Source: an uncultured Collinsella sp. (lineage in GTDB: Bacteria > Actinomycetota > Coriobacteriia > Coriobacteriales > Coriobacteriaceae). From it: a stretch of DNA of 64,000 nt. Positions 32,798-41,247 of the stretch are shown here, piece after piece. Each line of letters starts with the position of its first letter. Position 1 is the stretch's first letter. A program made the position numbers and the translations under genes. The notes beneath the pieces are model-generated. The model was not told the origin of the DNA and searched no databases. It saw only the letters and a program-made list of their open reading frames with translations. The stretch is taken from contig CABRIF010000001.1 of NCBI GenBank assembly GCA_902470925.1, forward strand, positions 1 through 64,000. Direction: 5' to 3'.

Positions 32798-33229
32798 ATG
32801 CGCTACTTGCTGCTGGTAAGCCACGGCACCTTCGCTGGAGGGCTGCGCAGCGTGCTCGACATGCTGGGCGGTGGCTCGGATGCGGTGCTGAGCTGCAGTC
32901 TTGAAGATGGCATGGGCGCCGATGAGTATGTCGAGCGCCTGGAGGCGGTGCTCGATGTGCTCACGCCGGACGACGAGGTCGTTGTCCTGGGAGACGTGCT
33001 GGGCGGCTCTCCGCTCACCAACGCGGTGAAGGTGCTCGAGGCCCGAGGTCTGCTGGGCGCCTCCCTGGCGTTTGGCGGCGCAAATCTGCCCATGGCGCTG
33101 ACGGCCCTGCTGCAGCCAGCGTCCCTGTCGCTGGGCGAGGTTGCCCAGGTGCTGCTCGATGAGGGCAAAAGCGGCGTGAAGCAGCTTGTGCTGTCGTCCG
33201 ATCAAGCCGAGGACGACGAGGACATTTAA
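32798..33229 (+). CDS. PTS EIIA component, mannose family (operon 2)
   Basis: A 143-residue Man-family EIIA. The phosphorylated residue is His9 in LLLVSHGTFAGG; VVLGDVLGGSPLTNA matches the second family signature. GGGGAGGGAG seven bases upstream of the ATG is a strong ribosome binding site. Like the EIIA of operon 1 it ends in an acidic tail (SDQAEDDEDI). First gene of an A-B-C-D operon with no catabolic enzyme attached, so the substrate cannot be inferred beyond the mannose/sorbose/hexosamine range. Confidence 0.92.
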   Translation: MRYLLLVSHGTFAGGLRSVLDMLGGGSDAVLSCSLEDGMGADEYVERLEAVLDVLTPDDEVVVLGDVLGGSPLTNAVKVLEARGLLGASLAFGGANLPMALTALLQPASLSLGEVAQVLLDEGKSGVKQLVLSSDQAEDDEDI

Positions 33230-33291
33230 CGGGTTTGCAGGCTCCGCACGGCCGGTCCGAGGCCGTGCGGCCAGAAGGAAAGGAACGAGAG

Positions 33292-33783
33292 ATGTCGGTT
33301 TCATTTTTGCGTATCGATGACCGTATGATTCACGGGCAGACGTGCACCCGGTGGTCTTTGGAGTACCCCTGCGATGGCCTTGTCGCCGTAAACGATGCCG
33401 CGGCATCCGATCCGGTGCTCAAGCAGGCCTACAAGAGCGCTTCGGAGAAGAAGACGTTCGTCTGGACCCTCGAGGCCTTCCAGCAGAAGTGCCAGAAGGT
33501 GCTCGACAGCAAGGACCGCTACTTCATCATCACCAAGAACCCCCAGGATATGAAGAAGATCCTGGTCGATATGGGCTTCAAGCCCGGTTTGGACCGCGTG
33601 ATCGTCGGCCCGTGCAACGACCGCCCCGGTGCCACCAAGCTCGGCAACAACCAGTCGATTACGCAGGAGGAGGCGCAGGCGCTCGAGGACATCACGAACG
33701 CAGGCTATACCGTGGAGTTTGCGCTGCTCAAGGAAAAGTCCATCGGCGAGTGGCCCAAGTTCCGGGGCAAGTTCGGGTTCTAA
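33292..33783 (+). CDS. PTS EIIB component, mannose family (operon 2)
   Basis: A 163-residue EIIB with phospho-His14 in FLRIDDRMIHGQTCTRW. ITKNPQDMKKIL and VGPCNDRPGATKLGNNQSI are family regions. The ATG at 33292 has AAGGAACGAGAG upstream; a longer frame from 33235 crosses this signal and is rejected. It follows EIIA after 62 bp and precedes the EIIC after 95 bp. It phosphorylates the sugar during transport through the EIIC/EIID pair. Confidence 0.92.
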   Translation: MSVSFLRIDDRMIHGQTCTRWSLEYPCDGLVAVNDAAASDPVLKQAYKSASEKKTFVWTLEAFQQKCQKVLDSKDRYFIITKNPQDMKKILVDMGFKPGLDRVIVGPCNDRPGATKLGNNQSITQEEAQALEDITNAGYTVEFALLKEKSIGEWPKFRGKFGF

Positions 33784-33878
33784 GTCCGACGCCGCGCGAC
33801 CCGTGCGCGGCGCGTTCACGCGATTGAGGTCATTGGGCGCATAGGGCGCGCAATGCGGAAAAAAGGGAAGGCGGAACT

Positions 33879-34731
33879 ATGGAAATCAATGTGTTCCAAG
33901 CGGCGCTCTTCGGCCTGTTTGCCTGTTTGGCATCCATGCCGGGCATGGGCGGAACGACCATCGGTAACTACACGCTCGGTCGCCCGCTCGTTGCCGGCCT
34001 GGTGGTGGGCATCATCATGGGCGACATCACCACGGGCGTCATCGTTGGCGCGGCAATCCAGGTTGTCTACATCGCGCTGGTGACCCCCCGGTGGAACGGT
34101 CTCGGCCGACGTGCGCGCTATCAGCTACATCGGCATCCCGCTGGCGATCTTGGCCATCAAGGCCCAGGGGCTGGAGCCCGATTCCGAGGCGGCGAAGAGC
34201 CTGGCGGTCGCTCTGGGCTCTGCCGTCGGCACGCTGGGTACGGTGCTGTTCTACGGCACGTCGACGATTAACCTGGTGTGGCAGGGAATCGGCTGGAAGG
34301 CCCTGGAGAAGGGCGAGCTGAAGAAGCTGTACGTGGTGGACATGGTCCTGCCGTGGATCGGCCACATCCTGTGCTCGTTCATCCCGACGTTCTTGATCAC
34401 CATGGGCGGCTCCGGCATGGTCGACCTCATGAAGGCGTACCTGCCCATGGACGGCATCGCCATGAAGACGCTCTTCACCGTTGGCTCGCTGCTCCCCACC
34501 GTCGGTATCGCGATCCTGCTCAAGCAGGTAATCAACAAGCCGGTGGACTTCCTGACGTTCTTCTTCGGCTTCACGCTCGCCGCCGTCATGGGCTGCAACC
34601 TGATCGCCGCGTCGCTCATCGGCGGGTTCTTCGCGGTGATCAACTACAAGATCGAGGAGCTCAAGATCGGTGGCCTCGCGGCTGCTCGAATCGGATCCGG
34701 TGTGGACGATGACGATGAGGAGGAGATCTAA
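33879..34731 (+). pseudogene. PTS EIIC component, mannose family, frameshifted (operon 2)
   Basis: The gene starts normally (MEINVFQAALFGLFACLASMPGM; GDITTGVIVGAAIQVVYIALVTP), then loses frame at a run of six C at 34084-34089. Removing one C restores a continuous reading (TPGGTVSADVRAISYIGIP...) to the stop at 34731, giving a 283-residue EIIC of normal length. The downstream part alone (34111-34731) keeps the rest of the membrane segments and the acidic tail DDDDEEEI. Because EIIB and EIID look intact, I suspect either an assembly or sequencing error or a recent, possibly reversible, slipped-strand mutation. If real, the transporter is inactive in this strain. Confidence 0.85.
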
Positions 34732-34732
34732 G

Positions 34733-35581
34733 ATGGCAGATATGGCAACCTCGACTCCGGACAAGCGGGCGAAGAAGCTGTCCCAGAAGACGCTCAACAA
34801 GTCGTTCCGCAACTGGTTCTACGGACACCTCACCTGCTTTTCGCAGGAGCACATGCAGACCTTCGGCTATCTGTGCGCCATGCTCCCCATCGTTGAGGAG
34901 CTCTACGATACGCCCGAGGAGCAGAAGGATGCGCTCATGACCTACAGCGCGTTCTTCAACACGGAGCCGCAGATCGGCACCATGGTGGTGGGCATCACGG
35001 CTTCGCTCGAAGAGGCCCGCGCGAACGGCGAAGCGGTAACCGACGAGACCATCAACGGCATCCGCGCCGGCCTTATGGGCCCGCTGGCCGGCATCGGCGA
35101 CTCCCTGATCGTGGGCACGCTCATCCCCATCCTGCTGGGCATCGCGCTCGGCCTGTCGAATGGCGGATCCCCGATCGGCGCGATCTTCTATATCGTCGTG
35201 TGGAACGTGCTGATGTTCCTGGGCATGAAGTTCGCTTACAAGCAGGGCTACACGCTGGGCAGCAAGGCGGTTGAGACCCTGATCGGCCCCAAGGCCACGG
35301 CGATTCGCGACTCCATCGTGCTCATCGGTACGGTTGTGATCGGTGCGGTGGCTGCGACCTGGGTTTCCATCACCACCTCGGCGGTGCTTCCCGGAGGCAT
35401 CGTCTTGCAGGACCAGCTCGACAGCGTGTTCCCCAAGCTGCTGCCCATGGGCTTCACGGTGCTGTGCTGGTGGCTGATGGCGAAGAAAAAGATCAGCCCC
35501 ACGGTTGTCATGCTGATTCTCGTGGCCGTTGCGTTCGTGGGCGTTCTGATCGGGTTCTTCGATCCCGGCCTGACGTACTAG
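34733..35581 (+). CDS. PTS EIID component, mannose family (operon 2)
   Basis: A 282-residue EIID, one base after the EIIC stop. The cytosolic N-terminal half has LSQKTLNKSFRNWFYGHLTCFSQEHMQ and the LMGPLAGIGDSLIVGTLIP signature at about residues 121-139; hydrophobic segments fill the C-terminal half, ending VGVLIGFFDPGLTY. GAGGAGGAG, inside the EIIC acidic tail codons, serves as its ribosome binding site. It is intact, in contrast to the preceding EIIC. Confidence 0.92.
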   Translation: MADMATSTPDKRAKKLSQKTLNKSFRNWFYGHLTCFSQEHMQTFGYLCAMLPIVEELYDTPEEQKDALMTYSAFFNTEPQIGTMVVGITASLEEARANGEAVTDETINGIRAGLMGPLAGIGDSLIVGTLIPILLGIALGLSNGGSPIGAIFYIVVWNVLMFLGMKFAYKQGYTLGSKAVETLIGPKATAIRDSIVLIGTVVIGAVAATWVSITTSAVLPGGIVLQDQLDSVFPKLLPMGFTVLCWWLMAKKKISPTVVMLILVAVAFVGVLIGFFDPGLTY

Positions 35582-35681
35582 GCCTGTAGAGGGAAGCGTC
35601 CTGCTTTCCGTATGTGCGTGGACCGGACGGTCGTCCTTGAGGGCGGCCTGCCGGTCCTTTCGGCCAGGGAGGTTGAGAGGG

Positions 35682-36020
35682 ATGGACAAGGGTTCGGGGA
35701 CGCCGTCTCGTCGCTTGAGCCGAGACGAGCTGGTTGTCGAGGCGCAGATGCAGACGCGGGCGATCGGACGCTTGATGGTGTGGCAGCGCCTGGGCTATTC
35801 GGCAATCGCGCTTGGCGTCTTGCTGGGCTGGTGGGGCTTTTACGGCTCCTCTACGGTCGCGCTCGGTGCGGTGGGCGTGGTGCTGCTGGCGATCGGGGTG
35901 GCTGCTTCGCTGGTGCTGCATCGGGGTATCAAGAATGCGAAGTTGAACGTGCGCGCGCTGATGCGCGCTGCAGGTGCCGACGTTGATCGGGCGGCGCCCG
36001 ACGCCAGCGATCGCGCGTGA
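35682..36020 (+). CDS. Small two-helix membrane protein
   Basis: A 112-residue protein with two hydrophobic segments (about residues 39-57, GYSAIALGVLLGWWGFYG, and 62-80, VALGAVGVVLLAIGVAASL), a charged N-terminus and a basic C-terminus (HRGIKNAKLNVRALMRAA). GGGAGG lies ten bases upstream of the ATG. It follows the PTS EIID by 101 bp on the same strand and could belong to that operon. I recognise no family; function unknown. Confidence 0.65.
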   Translation: MDKGSGTPSRRLSRDELVVEAQMQTRAIGRLMVWQRLGYSAIALGVLLGWWGFYGSSTVALGAVGVVLLAIGVAASLVLHRGIKNAKLNVRALMRAAGADVDRAAPDASDRA

Positions 36021-36192
36021 TGCGCGCTGCCGGATGGCGCTGAGCGACCGAATCGCCCAGGCGAACGTCGTATCGCGCCGCTTTGGACGGGTGTGCGCCT
36101 GTTGGTGACGAGCAAGCCGCACGGCAAGAAGGCTGCTAGAATCGATGGGCAACATGTCGTGTGGGTAATGATGCCGGAATGGGGAGAACGGG

Positions 36193-36642
36193 TTGGATTA
36201 CGAGGACGCAGCGAGAAAACTGATTGTTTTTTCCAGATCCCTGGCAAAGGGTTCCCTGAGCAGCGCGCGGGGCCTTTCTGTGGGTGAAGCCCCCGTTCTC
36301 CAGTATCTGTCAGGCCATGTGGGGGAGGACAAGACGCCCTCTGGTTTGGCGGAGCGCCTGGGCTACTCGCGCCCGCGCATGACGCGCATCCTGGATGCGC
36401 TTGTTGCCAAGGGATTTGTCGAGCGCAGAAACGATCCGAGCGATCGCCGTCGCGTTCTGGTCCGCATAACCGATGCGGGCATAGCCCATGCGCGCCAGCA
36501 AAATGCGCAGGGTGTCGATGCAGTGGCTCGGGAGCTGCAGGCGCTGGGGGACCGCAATGCGGCTGAGCTGCTGAGCGTGCTGGAAAAGGCCTACAGCATC
36601 ACCTATGACAAGGATCACTACCTCAAGCAGGACCGCAAGTAG
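36193..36642 (+). CDS. MarR-family transcriptional regulator
   Basis: A 149-residue MarR regulator. The winged helix is clear: LAERLGYSRPRMTRILDALVAKGFVERRNDPSDRRRVLVRITDAG at about residues 50-95, flanked by dimerisation helices. The start is TTG at 36193, six bases after GGGGAG. It lies upstream of, and on the same strand as, a short ORF and the cupin isomerase, but 170 bp of repeat-bearing sequence separates them. MarR proteins usually sense small aromatic or oxidative ligands; the ligand here is unknown. Confidence 0.88.
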   Translation: MDYEDAARKLIVFSRSLAKGSLSSARGLSVGEAPVLQYLSGHVGEDKTPSGLAERLGYSRPRMTRILDALVAKGFVERRNDPSDRRRVLVRITDAGIAHARQQNAQGVDAVARELQALGDRNAAELLSVLEKAYSITYDKDHYLKQDRK

Positions 36643-36648
36643 CACTTC

Positions 36649-36722
36649 GGCACGGGCGACGATCCGGCGCGAACGGGCGTGCTGCGGCACGGGCGACGGT
36701 CCGGCGCGAACGGGTCCGCCGC
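36649..36722. repeat. 37-bp direct repeat
   Basis: GGCACGGGCGAC-GTCCGGCGCGAACGGG occurs twice with a period of 37 bp (starting 36649 and 36686), directly after the MarR stop codon. No other function is visible. Confidence 0.6.
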
Positions 36723-36814
36723 TGCCTTGCGCTCGGCGCATAGCTGCTGTATGTCGCTGTTTCAAGTCGATTGAAGCTGCATCTGCTGAGCTTGGATTGC
36801 GGAAAGGATCAGGT

Positions 36815-36922
36815 ATGAACAACATGCTGGCGCACGGCGCGGGGATTCAAGGTGACCATGTAAACGAGCGGTTGACTGCTCGCGAGGCCGATCTCGGAGA
36901 GGAGGCGGCCGATGTCGAGTAG
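36815..36922 (+). CDS. 35-residue upstream ORF coupled to the cupin isomerase
   Basis: The ORF begins MNNMLAHGAGIQGDHVNERL with GGAAAGGA six bases upstream. It ends 11 bases inside the isomerase gene, whose own AGGAGG ribosome binding site is embedded in it. The strong start signal and overlap suggest a translated leader or small protein that couples or regulates expression of the next gene. No similarity recognised. Confidence 0.45.
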   Translation: MNNMLAHGAGIQGDHVNERLTAREADLGEEAADVE

Positions 36923-37724
36923 CCCCAGCTCCCCGGCGCCCGCCCGCGTGTTTGATCCCGGCTTCGACATCAGGCCGACCTACGAGCCTTTGGGGTTCGA
37001 GTACGGGGAGGGCGTGTTCGGCCCTAAGCCTGAGCTCCGTACGCTCGAGGCCATCAGGCCCTCCCTCAAAGATCCCGCCTGCGACGGCCCCGAGGTGCTC
37101 TACGCGATCGCGATGGACACCGGGCGTGCGGCCGACCGCACAGCCATGGTCGATCGCAATCTGCTTTTCGGCGCCGTGACGTACGCGAGGGGCCGCCTCG
37201 GCAGGGAGCCGGTGCGCTCCCAGGGCCACGTCCACGCGGTTTCGGCGTCGTGCGGGATGTCCACGTGCGAGCTGTACGAGATCTGGAGTGGCGCCGCCTA
37301 CATCTACATGCAGGAGACCGACCACGATGATCCCGGCCGCTGCTACGCGATATTCGCCGAGCCGGGCGACGTCGTCATCGTCCCGCCGGGCTGGGCGCAC
37401 GCCACCATCGTCGGCGATGTGTCCCACAACCTCACCTTCGGGGCCTGGTGCGTGCGCGATTTCGGCTTTGACTACAGCGGCGTGCGCGCCCACGGCGGGA
37501 TTGCCTGGTTCCCCGAGGTCGACGACCAGGGGGCGACGATGTTTGTAGCCAACCCCACGTACCGCTCGAGCGATATCGAGGTGCGGCGCCCCGGCGACTA
37601 CGCGCGGTTTGGCTTGGAGAGGGGCGTTCCCATCTACGAGCAGTTCACGAGGGACCCCGACCGCATGATCTTCGTGTCGAGGCCCCAGGATTTCCCGCAG
37701 CTCTGGCAGGATTTTCGCCCGTAG
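36912..37724 (+). CDS. pgi: Cupin-type glucose-6-phosphate isomerase
   Basis: A 270-residue cupin protein of the archaeal-type phosphoglucose isomerase family, unrelated in fold to the common PGI. The metal site is visible as GHVH...CELYEIWSG (HxH and Glu) and the second cupin His in PPGWAHATI. RSQGHVHAV and GAAYIYMQE are close to the family signature. AGGAGG six bases before the ATG is ideal. It interconverts glucose-6-phosphate and fructose-6-phosphate and may be specific for another hexose phosphate or for mannose-6-phosphate. A typical PGI may exist elsewhere. It overlaps a 35-codon ORF upstream. Confidence 0.85.
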   Translation: MSSSPSSPAPARVFDPGFDIRPTYEPLGFEYGEGVFGPKPELRTLEAIRPSLKDPACDGPEVLYAIAMDTGRAADRTAMVDRNLLFGAVTYARGRLGREPVRSQGHVHAVSASCGMSTCELYEIWSGAAYIYMQETDHDDPGRCYAIFAEPGDVVIVPPGWAHATIVGDVSHNLTFGAWCVRDFGFDYSGVRAHGGIAWFPEVDDQGATMFVANPTYRSSDIEVRRPGDYARFGLERGVPIYEQFTRDPDRMIFVSRPQDFPQLWQDFRP

Positions 37725-37839
37725 GGACATGGCGGTTGGCGCGGGAGCGACATGTGCGACGTGTGCGACGGGCGCGACGGCGTGCGACGCGGGCAACGTG
37801 TGCGACGGGCGCGACGCGGCTGGCGTCCATGGTTGCTTG

Positions 37840-38550
37840 TGGGGCCGGCCCGGATTTCGGGTACGGCCCCTGGCCATCTTTTGCCTGATGGCTGGTTCCG
37901 GGTTCGGCCCCTTGCTATCTTTCGTCCGGCGGTGGATCCGGGTCCGGGCGCCGGTCATCTTTCGCCCGGTCGTGGATTCCGGGTGCTGGCTCTGGCCGCT
38001 TTTTGTCTGGCGGCGGGCTTTAGGCGCGTGCGTGCGCCGTCCGTCCGGGGGCGCCAATGGGGCTCCGGGCCCGGGCGCCGGCCGTCTCTCGCCTGGACGT
38101 GGATTCCGGGTTCGCCTGCGGCCCGTCTGGATATCCCGGGTTCGTCTGCGGTCCATCTAGGTATTTAGGGTTCGCCTTTTGGCCATCTGGAGCCGAAAAA
38201 CGGCTCTGGATGGACAGGGGGCGAACCCTGCTTCTCCGGATGGACAGGAGACGAACCCTATTGTCGGCGGCGGCCTCTGGATGGACGAAACCCGAACCCG
38301 GAATCCGGCGGCGGCTTCCAAACGTCCGAAACTCGAACCTGGAATCCCGCCGCAGTCTCCAAATGGACGAAACGCGAACCCGGAATCCCGCAGCAATCTC
38401 CAAACAAGGCCGCAGCGTGAGGTCAGGCCCTCTTGCAGTGCGAGCTCGGGGCCCTGCAGCTCCAAACGTCCAAAACCCGAACCCGGAATCCCGCCGCAGT
38501 CTTCAAATGGACGAAGCCGGAACCCGTAATCCCGCTACCGGCAGCCTGTG
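37840..38550. repeat. Degenerate 41-bp tandem repeats in both orientations
   Basis: The 1192-bp gap 37725-38916 contains no supported gene. Repeats with a 40-41-bp period occur at about 37866-38000 in one orientation (ATCTTT at 37876, 37917, 37957 and 37998) and at 38275-38410 and 38460-38540 in the other (CGAACC at 38293, 38334, 38375; then 38478 and 38518). The consensus of the right block is CCAAAT-GACGAAAC-CGAACCCGGAATCCCG. Between them lie a palindrome (38167-38229) and more decayed units. It looks like an old minisatellite. Confidence 0.75.
38167..38229. repeat. Palindromic repeat element, copy 2
   Basis: AGGGTTCGCC (38167-38176) and GGCGAACCCT (38220-38229) enclose CCATCTGGAGCCG / CGGCTCTGGATGG around an AAAAA loop, giving a 63-nt near-perfect hairpin. 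It has the same layout as 32328-32388. Confidence 0.7.
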
Positions 38551-38916
38551 GGACGAACATGGGCCGACCGGACCGGCTTCGCGCTAGATCGCCTTGTTTC
38601 TTGAAGTTTTTTGACAGCGCGCAAGGCTGCGGGCGGTCAAACGCATAGTATAGGCATGGTCTATATAGGCACGGTTTAATGGATGCTGAAGACAGCTGAT
38701 GCTGGAAGCGACCAGCGCTGGAGGCAACCGGCGCCGGCGACTGCCTCCGTCCGGTGGGTATGGCTGCGAGGGCGCGTGTGCATCGAGCTTCGAACATGTG
38801 AGCTGTTGTGGGCACACCGGGCGTGTAGCTTAAGACGGCATCCGGCGAACGCCGGAAGCGCGGGTGTGCCCGCTGTCGGGCGCGCACGGCGCCGAAGACA
38901 GAGAAAGGCGAGGTAT

Positions 38917-39510
38917 ATGGGGGAGCAGCGGGTATTGATTCGCATGGCTACGGAGGCGGACGCGCCGGCGCTGGCGGCCATCTACGAACCGTACGTGCGC
39001 ACCACGGCGATCACCTTCGAATACGAGCCGCCCTCGGCTGAGGACTTCGCCGCCCGCATGCGTGCCACGCGGCAAAACTACCCCTACGTGGTGGCTGAGC
39101 TGGACGGCCGCCCGGTGGGCTATGCCTACGCCAGCACCTTCAAGGGTCGCCCCGCCTACGACTGGGCGGTGGAGACGTCGATCTACGTGGCGCGCGGCCA
39201 AAGCGGGCGCGGCATCGGCCGGGCGCTCCATGACGCGCTCGAGCGCTGCCTGCGCGCGCAGGGCATCTGCAACATGTACGCCTGCATCGCCGTTCCCGAC
39301 GGCCCGGACGACGAGACCCTCACGCGCAACAGCGAGCGGTTCCACGCACATCTGGGATACCGGCTCGTGGGGGAGTTCTTCCGCTGCGGCTGCAAGGCGG
39401 GCCGCTGGTACAACATGGTGTGGATGGAGAAGATGATCGGCGAGCACCGTGCCGCGCAGCCCGCCGTGAAGCCGTTTCCGCACGTTTTGCGTGAGGGCTT
39501 CACGCTGTAG
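38917..39510 (+). CDS. GNAT-family N-acetyltransferase (phosphinothricin acetyltransferase-like)
   Basis: A 197-residue GNAT enzyme of the Pat/MnaT subgroup. The N-terminus IRMATEADAPALAAIYEPYVRTTAITFEYEPPS is characteristic of this group. The acetyl-CoA P-loop is SIYVARGQSGRGIGRALHDAL (about residues 87-107). HAHLGYRLVGEFFRCGCKAGRWYNMVWMEK closes the fold. The natural substrate is unknown; relatives acetylate methionine sulfone/sulfoximine-like amines. ATG at 38917 follows GAGAAAGGCGAGG. It stands alone after the repeat region. Confidence 0.88.
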   Translation: MGEQRVLIRMATEADAPALAAIYEPYVRTTAITFEYEPPSAEDFAARMRATRQNYPYVVAELDGRPVGYAYASTFKGRPAYDWAVETSIYVARGQSGRGIGRALHDALERCLRAQGICNMYACIAVPDGPDDETLTRNSERFHAHLGYRLVGEFFRCGCKAGRWYNMVWMEKMIGEHRAAQPAVKPFPHVLREGFTL

Positions 39511-39805
39511 GACCGGCGCCGTACGCGCGCCGCGCCCGTCAACGCGCCGCGCCCGTCAACGCGCCGCAGCCCCTGTATCCAAAAACACTTTAGTTTGATG
39601 CATTGCCAGTGCGCACCGCCAAGGTGTGGATTCGCTCCACATCGCGGTCTCGCTTTAGCGTGATGGATTGAGAACCCGCTGGTCAGCGTGGTACATTGAA
39701 TGCGATGCGTCGGGTTCCGACGCGTCTTTTCGAGCGTATCGGAAGGCGTGGCCCGGCGCATGGAGTATGCGGCCCCACGCCGAGCGAGTGAAGCGGGGGT
39801 GTGCC
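39511..39805. other. Intergenic region with a short tandem repeat
   Basis: No gene is supported. It contains two and a half 17-bp units of CGCGCCGCGCCCGTCAA at about 39528-39570 and an AT-rich patch (39580-39600) that may hold the promoter for the next gene, without clear -35/-10 boxes. Confidence 0.5.
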
Positions 39806-41041
39806 ATGAACAGCAGCAATGAATTGATTCTGACCGAAGAGGGCATCCCGCTTTCCTGCGCCGGTTCCTGCCGCGCGGGCCTGCGCGACCCGCGTGCGTC
39901 TGCGGCCATCCGCAATCTGCGCGAGCAGCTGGGGCAGATCCTGCGCTCCGTGCGTCTGGATGGCGGCCATGATGTCGATCCGGCGGAGGAGGAGGCTGCC
40001 GAGCACGAGCTCGATGAGCTGCTCGGCCCCGATTCCCCGGTTCCCAGCGAGGACCGCCTGCCCGCGCGCGGCCGTCGCGGCGCCGGCGCGCGCTCCCCGC
40101 TGTTTTGGAAGGTGCTGCTGGTGGCAGCTGCCCTCATCTGGGGGTCCTCGACCTTCATCATGAAGGACACCTTGAACGTGCTCCCCACGTTTTTGCTGCT
40201 CACCGCCCGCTTCCTGCCTGCGGCCCTCATCATGCTCATCCTGTTCCCCCAGCGAATCCGCCGACACTTCAACAAGCGTAACCTGGTGGTGGGCGCCGGC
40301 ATGGGCGTGGTCATGTGGGCTGCCTACGGACTGCAGACGCTGGGTTTGAACGAGACGACCGCCGGCAAGAGCGCCTTTCTGACGGGTACCTACTGCATCC
40401 TGGTGCCCTTCTTCAGCTACCTCATCGCCCGTGAGCGCCTGACGCGCTTCAACGTAGGCGCGGCGGTGCTGTGCCTGGGCGGCATCGCGCTGGTGGCGCT
40501 CGACAACTTCACCATGGGCATCGGCGACGCCCTCACGCTGGCGGCTGCGTGCTTCTACGCGCTGCAGATGTCGATCGTGTCCAAGTACGGCCGCAATCTC
40601 GACGTGAATGTCATCACGTTCTGGATGTTCCTGTCGATGGGCGTCCTCAGCGCGCTGACCTCCGCGCTCACCGAGGTGCAGCCGCCGCTGGCGGTGTGGA
40701 ACACGCAGGTGCTGGGCGTGCTGGCGTTCTTGTCGGTGGTGTGCACCTGCGGATGCCTGCTCGTGCAGAACCTGGCGCTCGCCCACGTTCCGCCGGCGAC
40801 CGGCTCGCTGCTGCTGTCGCTTGAGTCCCCGTCGGGCGTGATGTTCTCGGTGGCATTTGCCGGCGAGGTCGTCACCGGCCGCCTGCTTGCCGGCTTTGCC
40901 CTGATCTTCGTCTCCATCGTGCTGTCCGAGACGCATTTCAGCTTCCTGCGCTCCTGGCTGCCGAAGCGCTCCGAGCGCCCCGTCTGCCGCACGGAAGGCC
41001 TCGACGTAGATATCGAGGGAATCGAGGCCGACCTGGCATAG
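39806..41041 (+). CDS. EamA/DMT-family transporter with long cytosolic N-terminus
   Basis: A 411-residue protein. Residues about 105-385 contain ten membrane segments in two EamA repeats (LVAAALIWGSSTFIMKDTL opens the first, ALTLAAACFYALQMSIVSKYG the second; SLESPSGVMFSVAFAGEVV is the usual end motif). EamA proteins export or import amino acids, nucleotide sugars or other small metabolites. An acidic, Pro/Arg-rich extension of about 100 residues precedes the first helix, with AEEEAAEHELDELLGPDSP; this is not part of the usual family. The ATG at 39806 follows GCGGGGGTG. Upstream in-frame sequence (from 39668) lacks a start signal. Confidence 0.88.
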   Translation: MNSSNELILTEEGIPLSCAGSCRAGLRDPRASAAIRNLREQLGQILRSVRLDGGHDVDPAEEEAAEHELDELLGPDSPVPSEDRLPARGRRGAGARSPLFWKVLLVAAALIWGSSTFIMKDTLNVLPTFLLLTARFLPAALIMLILFPQRIRRHFNKRNLVVGAGMGVVMWAAYGLQTLGLNETTAGKSAFLTGTYCILVPFFSYLIARERLTRFNVGAAVLCLGGIALVALDNFTMGIGDALTLAAACFYALQMSIVSKYGRNLDVNVITFWMFLSMGVLSALTSALTEVQPPLAVWNTQVLGVLAFLSVVCTCGCLLVQNLALAHVPPATGSLLLSLESPSGVMFSVAFAGEVVTGRLLAGFALIFVSIVLSETHFSFLRSWLPKRSERPVCRTEGLDVDIEGIEADLA

Positions 41042-41247
41042 GCGCAGGTGCGCGGTGGCGCTGTCTGCGGTGTCCGCGCCTGCCCCCCAAGCGCAGGGCG
41101 GCATCGGTGCAGATGCCAGCGCAATCGGGGCAGGCGCGGCCCGGAAGGGTTCGCCCCGCGTCGCCCGCGTCCCGCATCCCCCTGCCGCCGGGTTCCGGAG
41201 TATGATGGACAGCGCTCGGTTGGCGGCGCGGGAAGGGGCGCAACACG

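Noticed and set aside
37840..38550. CRISPR array
   Set aside because: The repeats are adjacent without unique spacers, degenerate, present in two orientations and without cas genes.
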